Positions 15,310 to 18,146 of a DNA stretch of 18,146 bases are shown piece by piece. The stretch is from contig USCX01000016.1 of the NCBI GenBank assembly GCA_900553285.1, positions 1 through 18,146 of the forward strand. The letters run 5' to 3'. Under the pieces are notes generated by a model that made no database searches, was not told the origin of the DNA, and saw only the letters and a program-made list of their open reading frames with translations. The position numbers were made by a program, and so were the translations under genes. Within the stretch, counting starts at the first letter, position 1. Each line of letters starts with the position of its first letter. This DNA comes from an uncultured Prevotella sp. (GTDB taxonomy: Bacteria > Bacteroidota > Bacteroidia > Bacteroidales > Bacteroidaceae).

Positions 15310-16233
15310 TTACTTGTAGGATTCCCGATAGACGTTCACGATGTCCTCATCGGTCATCTGCACGCGGTCGCTGGTGAACATCACGCCCATCACCTCGCGG
15401 GTGTTGCGCATCAGCGTCTCGAACTCGTCGGGCGTGAGGCACATCACCACGCCCGACAGCGTGTTGCCCCATGCCACGTGCGTGCGGGCTTCCATGTCTT
15501 TGCCGTCCTTTACGGCACGGGGCAGGTATTGCGCCAGATTCTCGATTGCAGTAAGGGCGTACATGTCGCTCATCAGGTTTGCGCCACGGGCGATGTAACC
15601 CTCCGTGCTGTGGAACAGGGCATCGAAGCCCTGGTAGGCGGTGAACGTCGGCGGCACGCTTGCCATCAACCCGGGGTCGACGATAGAGAGGACGGGGAAC
15701 AAGGCGTTGTCGCCCACAAAGGCTTTCTCGAATGTGTCTTCCTTGGTGATGACACCCGAATTGTCCGTTTCCGACCCCGTACCCGCCGTAGTGGTTATGG
15801 CGATGATGGGCAGGGGCTTCACGGATATCGGATGCCCCTTGCCCGAGCCGATGGGCACGTAATCCCAAAGCACGCCTCCGTTGGTCGCCATAACGGCAAT
15901 GGCTTTCGCGCAGTCCATCACGCTCCCGCCGCCCAAGGCGACAAGGAAGTCGCAACCGTTCTCGCGGGCAGCGCCCGCTCCGGCGTCCACATTTCCCACG
16001 GTGGGGTTTGGCATCACGCCGTCGAACACTACGGTCTCCACGCCGGCCTTGTGCAACTGTGCTTCCGTGCGGGCCAGATAGCCGTTGACGCGCGTCGATT
16101 TCCCGTTGGAGATCACGATGAGGGCGCGGCGGCCCGGCATCGGCTGTTCACTCAGTTTGTCCAGCATCCCTTCCCCGAACATTACGCGGGTAGGAACATA
16201 CATGTCGTAAGTAAGATTTGTTTGCATATTCAT
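15310..16233 (-). pseudogene. Iron-containing alcohol dehydrogenase with an internal deletion
   Basis: 307 codons against about 385-390 in full members. The N-terminal nucleotide-binding domain is intact: VMFGEGMLDKL, the NAD(P) loop GGGSVMDCAK (101-110), TTTAGTGSE (147-155). Two metal ligands are present, D204 and H208 in GFDALFHSTEGY. After GNTLSGVVM (264) the frame jumps to LTPDEFETL, which in relatives lies about 75-80 residues later. The missing block carries the H..H segment (of the type EHAMSxYH..LPHGAG) that supplies the other two metal ligands. The reading frame continues to a normal C-terminus (EDIVNVYRESYK). Full relatives are NAD(P)H-dependent alcohol or butanol dehydrogenases; this one should not bind its metal properly. 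Start is ATG at 16233 or 16227. Confidence 0.8.
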
Positions 16234-16254
16234 TATCTTAACGTTGTCGGATTA

Positions 16255-16470
16255 TCATTTGTCTATCTGGCTTTCCGTGAACGGGTCGGCCCGGTGCCCC
16301 ATCAGGTCTATCCTGGCACAGGCGGCATCGAACTCCTCCATCTCGTAGGGAGTCAGACGCACGGAAGCCGCACCCAGGAAATCGTCCAGGTGGTCGGGAT
16401 TCGTAGTCCCAGGAACAGGCGCTATCCACGGCTTGCGCGAGAGCATCCATATCAGGGCGAACTGAGCGGA
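16255..16470 (-). pseudogene. Aldo/keto reductase, C-terminal remnant
   Basis: The frame after a TGA at 16471-16473 reads SAQFALIWMLSRKPWIAPVP and on to QIDK, ending at 16255. AQFALIWMLSRKPWIAPVPG is the conserved strand and helix near the end of aldo/keto reductases (NADPH-binding region, PGTT), and the remaining helices match the usual C-terminus. The first about 240 residues, including the catalytic Asp-Tyr-Lys-His set, are absent; upstream of the stop the sequence has no reductase likeness. The stop codon of the remnant lies 21 bp before the alcohol dehydrogenase start, as expected for an old operon. Confidence 0.75.
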
Positions 16471-16604
16471 TCAAGCATCTGCGGACGGTCTAAACAAGCA
16501 CAGCGATTTAACGCATATCTTCTGCCGAAAGTTCAAATCCCAGACGGACAGGTTCTCTTCCATACGGTTGCGGTGGACAGACTTCGCAGAAAACCTGTTT
16601 TTCT

Positions 16605-16636
16605 TTTGGTGCTCCGCTCGCCTTTCCCTATCTTTG
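16605..16636 (+). promoter_or_regulatory. Promoter of the outer-membrane protein gene
   Basis: TTTG (16605-16608), 20 nt, then TATCTTTG (16629-16636): a full match to the Bacteroidota promoter. Predicted start is near 16643, with a leader of about 34 nt. A 7-bp inverted repeat (ACAGGTT 16548-16554, AACCTGT 16592-16598) lies directly upstream and could bind a regulator. Confidence 0.65.
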
Positions 16637-16676
16637 TAAACAGTTAACCTTTCCCTAGCCGATAAAATCTTTGACG

Positions 16677-18146
16677 ATGAAAACATACAGACCATCCCCG
16701 TTTCTTTTCATGCTGGTGCTGGCCGTCCTCTGTGCCACCCTGCCGGCACGGGCACAAGGCGGCTACGTGCGTGGCGACGTGACCGACGCGTTCACCGGTT
16801 CGGGCATACCGGACGTCCGGGTAGCCCTGCTGCACGGGGACGGGCGGCAGGCAGACGAGGTGGTAGCCCGCACGATGATGAAAAACGACGGGAGTGACAA
16901 CTTAGAACCGTCACGCTTCACGCTCAACGTGCCAGCCGAAGGAACCTACGTGCTCCGCGTGGTCCACGAACGCTACGATACGCTCATCCGTCGCCTCGAC
17001 GTGAAATTCAATCGCCGCAACCGTTATGTCGACCTCGGCCATGTGGCGCTCATGCCGCGCTCGCGGCAACTGGGCGAAGCCACGGTGAAGGCGACGAAAA
17101 TCAAGATGGTCTACCGCGGCGACACATTGATATATAATGCTGACGCGTTCGACCTTCCCCAAGGCTCGATGCTCGACGACCTCATCCGCCAGCTCCCGGG
17201 CGCCGAACTGCGCAACGGACAGGTCTACGTGAACGGGCGCTACGTCGAAAACATCCTGCTGAGCGGGAAAGACTTCTTCAACGGCAACGCACAACTGGCC
17301 TTGCAGAACCTTCCGGCCTATGTGGTGGGAAAGGTCAAGGTCTACGAACGGGAGGGCGAACGGAGCAAGACAATGGGCCGGGACATGGGCGACCGCGCCT
17401 ACGTGATGGACGTGCACCTGAAACCGGACTATGAAGGGGCATGGACACTCGAAGCTGACATGGCCTACGGCACGGAACGCCGCTACTCGGGCACGCTCTT
17501 CGGCATGTATGTGGACCGCCGTCAAGGCTTCATCCTCTCGGCCGACGTGAACAACACCAACCTTATACGCAAGCGGCGCTATGCCAACGGCAGTTCCATC
17601 TACTCCTACGGCTCAGGATGGATTGCATCCAAGAGCGCCACGCTCAACTACCACTTTGAGCCCGACGACCTGAACTTCACGGCCGCGGCGGACTACACCC
17701 ACTTCGGGAGCGACGAACAGGGAAAGACGAACGAGGAAACCTATCTCACAGCGGGCAACGCCTACCGGCGCACGGCCTATGCACAGCGCCAGAGCTCGGA
17801 CGGCGTGGAGGGGAACGTCGGACTGAGCCTCCGCCCGCAGAAAGGGCGCTACGTCAGTGTCAACTACCGTGTCAACTACGACCGCCACCGCAACACGGAG
17901 GACAACCTTGCGGCCAACTTCGGGACCGACCCGGCCCTGCTGCCGGGCAACGCGCTCGACAGTGCCCTTGCCACACCCATGTCCGAGGCCTTCCGGCAGG
18001 CCGTGACGAGCCGCACCTCGGAGCAACGCCTCCTGACGGGCTACAAGGTGAGCCACCAGGCCCGCGCCGAAGCTCACTTTGCATTCGCGCCCGACCTGCT
18101 CGACCTCGGCGTCACCCTTGACAAGACACACAGCCACGACGAGGAC
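16677..18146 (+). CDS. Outer-membrane beta-barrel protein with carboxypeptidase-like regulatory domain, N-terminal part
   Basis: 490 codons open to the right edge with no stop. A signal peptide covers about 1-26 (FLFMLVLAVLCATLPARAQ). A carboxypeptidase-regulatory-like Ig domain covers about 29-128 (VRGDVTDAFTGSGIPDVRV), then a plug-like segment (VYRGDTLIYNADAFDLPQGS, LDDLIRQLPGAELRNGQVYV, ILLSGKDFFNG). From about residue 245 there are alternating aromatic strands of a barrel. The KGDTLxYNADAF...LPG...VNG...GxDFF pattern is typical of TonB-dependent-receptor-like proteins of Bacteroidota whose cargo is mostly unknown. In this lineage full-length members are often 800-950 residues, so about half is visible. 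No SusD partner can be seen. It reads divergently from the reductase remnant. Confidence 0.88.
   Translation, partial: MKTYRPSPFLFMLVLAVLCATLPARAQGGYVRGDVTDAFTGSGIPDVRVALLHGDGRQADEVVARTMMKNDGSDNLEPSRFTLNVPAEGTYVLRVVHERYDTLIRRLDVKFNRRNRYVDLGHVALMPRSRQLGEATVKATKIKMVYRGDTLIYNADAFDLPQGSMLDDLIRQLPGAELRNGQVYVNGRYVENILLSGKDFFNGNAQLALQNLPAYVVGKVKVYEREGERSKTMGRDMGDRAYVMDVHLKPDYEGAWTLEADMAYGTERRYSGTLFGMYVDRRQGFILSADVNNTNLIRKRRYANGSSIYSYGSGWIASKSATLNYHFEPDDLNFTAAADYTHFGSDEQGKTNEETYLTAGNAYRRTAYAQRQSSDGVEGNVGLSLRPQKGRYVSVNYRVNYDRHRNTEDNLAANFGTDPALLPGNALDSALATPMSEAFRQAVTSRTSEQRLLTGYKVSHQARAEAHFAFAPDLLDLGVTLDKTHSHDED

Noticed and set aside
15268..16647. A 459-codon open frame on the + strand across the dehydrogenase and reductase remnants
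   Set aside because: It is antisense to clear family sequence, is rich in His, Arg and Gly as expected of the shadow of a GC-rich gene, and shows no domain pattern.
17613..18137. A 174-codon minus-strand frame inside the outer-membrane protein gene
   Set aside because: It is a Val/Ala/Arg-rich shadow of the coding strand.
1..18146. CRISPR arrays, tRNA or rRNA genes, transposases, toxin-antitoxin or defence genes
   Set aside because: I looked for regularly spaced repeats, cloverleaf-like motifs and typical protein motifs and found none.

Overview
The window looks like chromosome from a member of the Bacteroidales, most likely a Prevotella- or Bacteroides-like gut or oral species. The evidence is: promoters of the Bacteroidota type (TAnnTTTG at -7, with a TTG/TTTG about 20 nt upstream in the best cases); a thrS-infC-rpmI-rplT cluster with family-typical proteins; a DbpA-like helicase with a DEFD motif; an S41 protease next to 5-formyl-THF cyclo-ligase; and an outer-membrane protein of the carboxypeptidase-regulatory plus beta-barrel type. 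This lineage call is inference from protein and promoter style, not from a database search.

Layout. Positions 2-136 are the end of an EamA-type transporter on the + strand. Positions 137-952 hold a -7-like box, a 123-bp imperfect inverted repeat that could be a structured RNA or a small palindromic element, a small orphan ORF, and a hairpin between converging genes. Positions 953-7166 are a tight five-gene minus-strand run: M3 peptidase, dCMP deaminase, S41 protease, 5-formyl-THF cyclo-ligase, DEAD-box helicase. It has a good promoter at 7206-7237. Positions 7518-8603 encode a secreted choloylglycine-hydrolase-family protein. Positions 8692-12057 are rplT, rpmI, infC and thrS read leftwards, with a clear terminator after rplT, an extra promoter overlapping the thrS stop codon, and a structured element between rpmI and rplT that may be an L20 control site. 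Positions 12127-14241 are nadD, gmk and a YicC-family gene, with a GTGA overlap between gmk and nadD.

Positions 14338-16470 look like a decaying oxidoreductase cluster. It contains an aldo/keto reductase of which only the C-terminus is left, an iron alcohol dehydrogenase missing an internal block that includes two metal-binding histidines, a signal-peptide-like stub, and a carboxymuconolactone-decarboxylase-like ORF missing a central helix. From 16677 to the right edge is the N-terminal part of a large outer-membrane beta-barrel protein read on the + strand from a near-consensus promoter.

Most of the window is ordinary housekeeping sequence. The least explained parts are the 313-435 inverted repeat with its neighbouring orphan ORF, the rpmI-rplT spacer structure, and the in-frame internal deletions in adjacent redox genes. 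I see no tRNA or rRNA gene, CRISPR array, transposase, or defence system.
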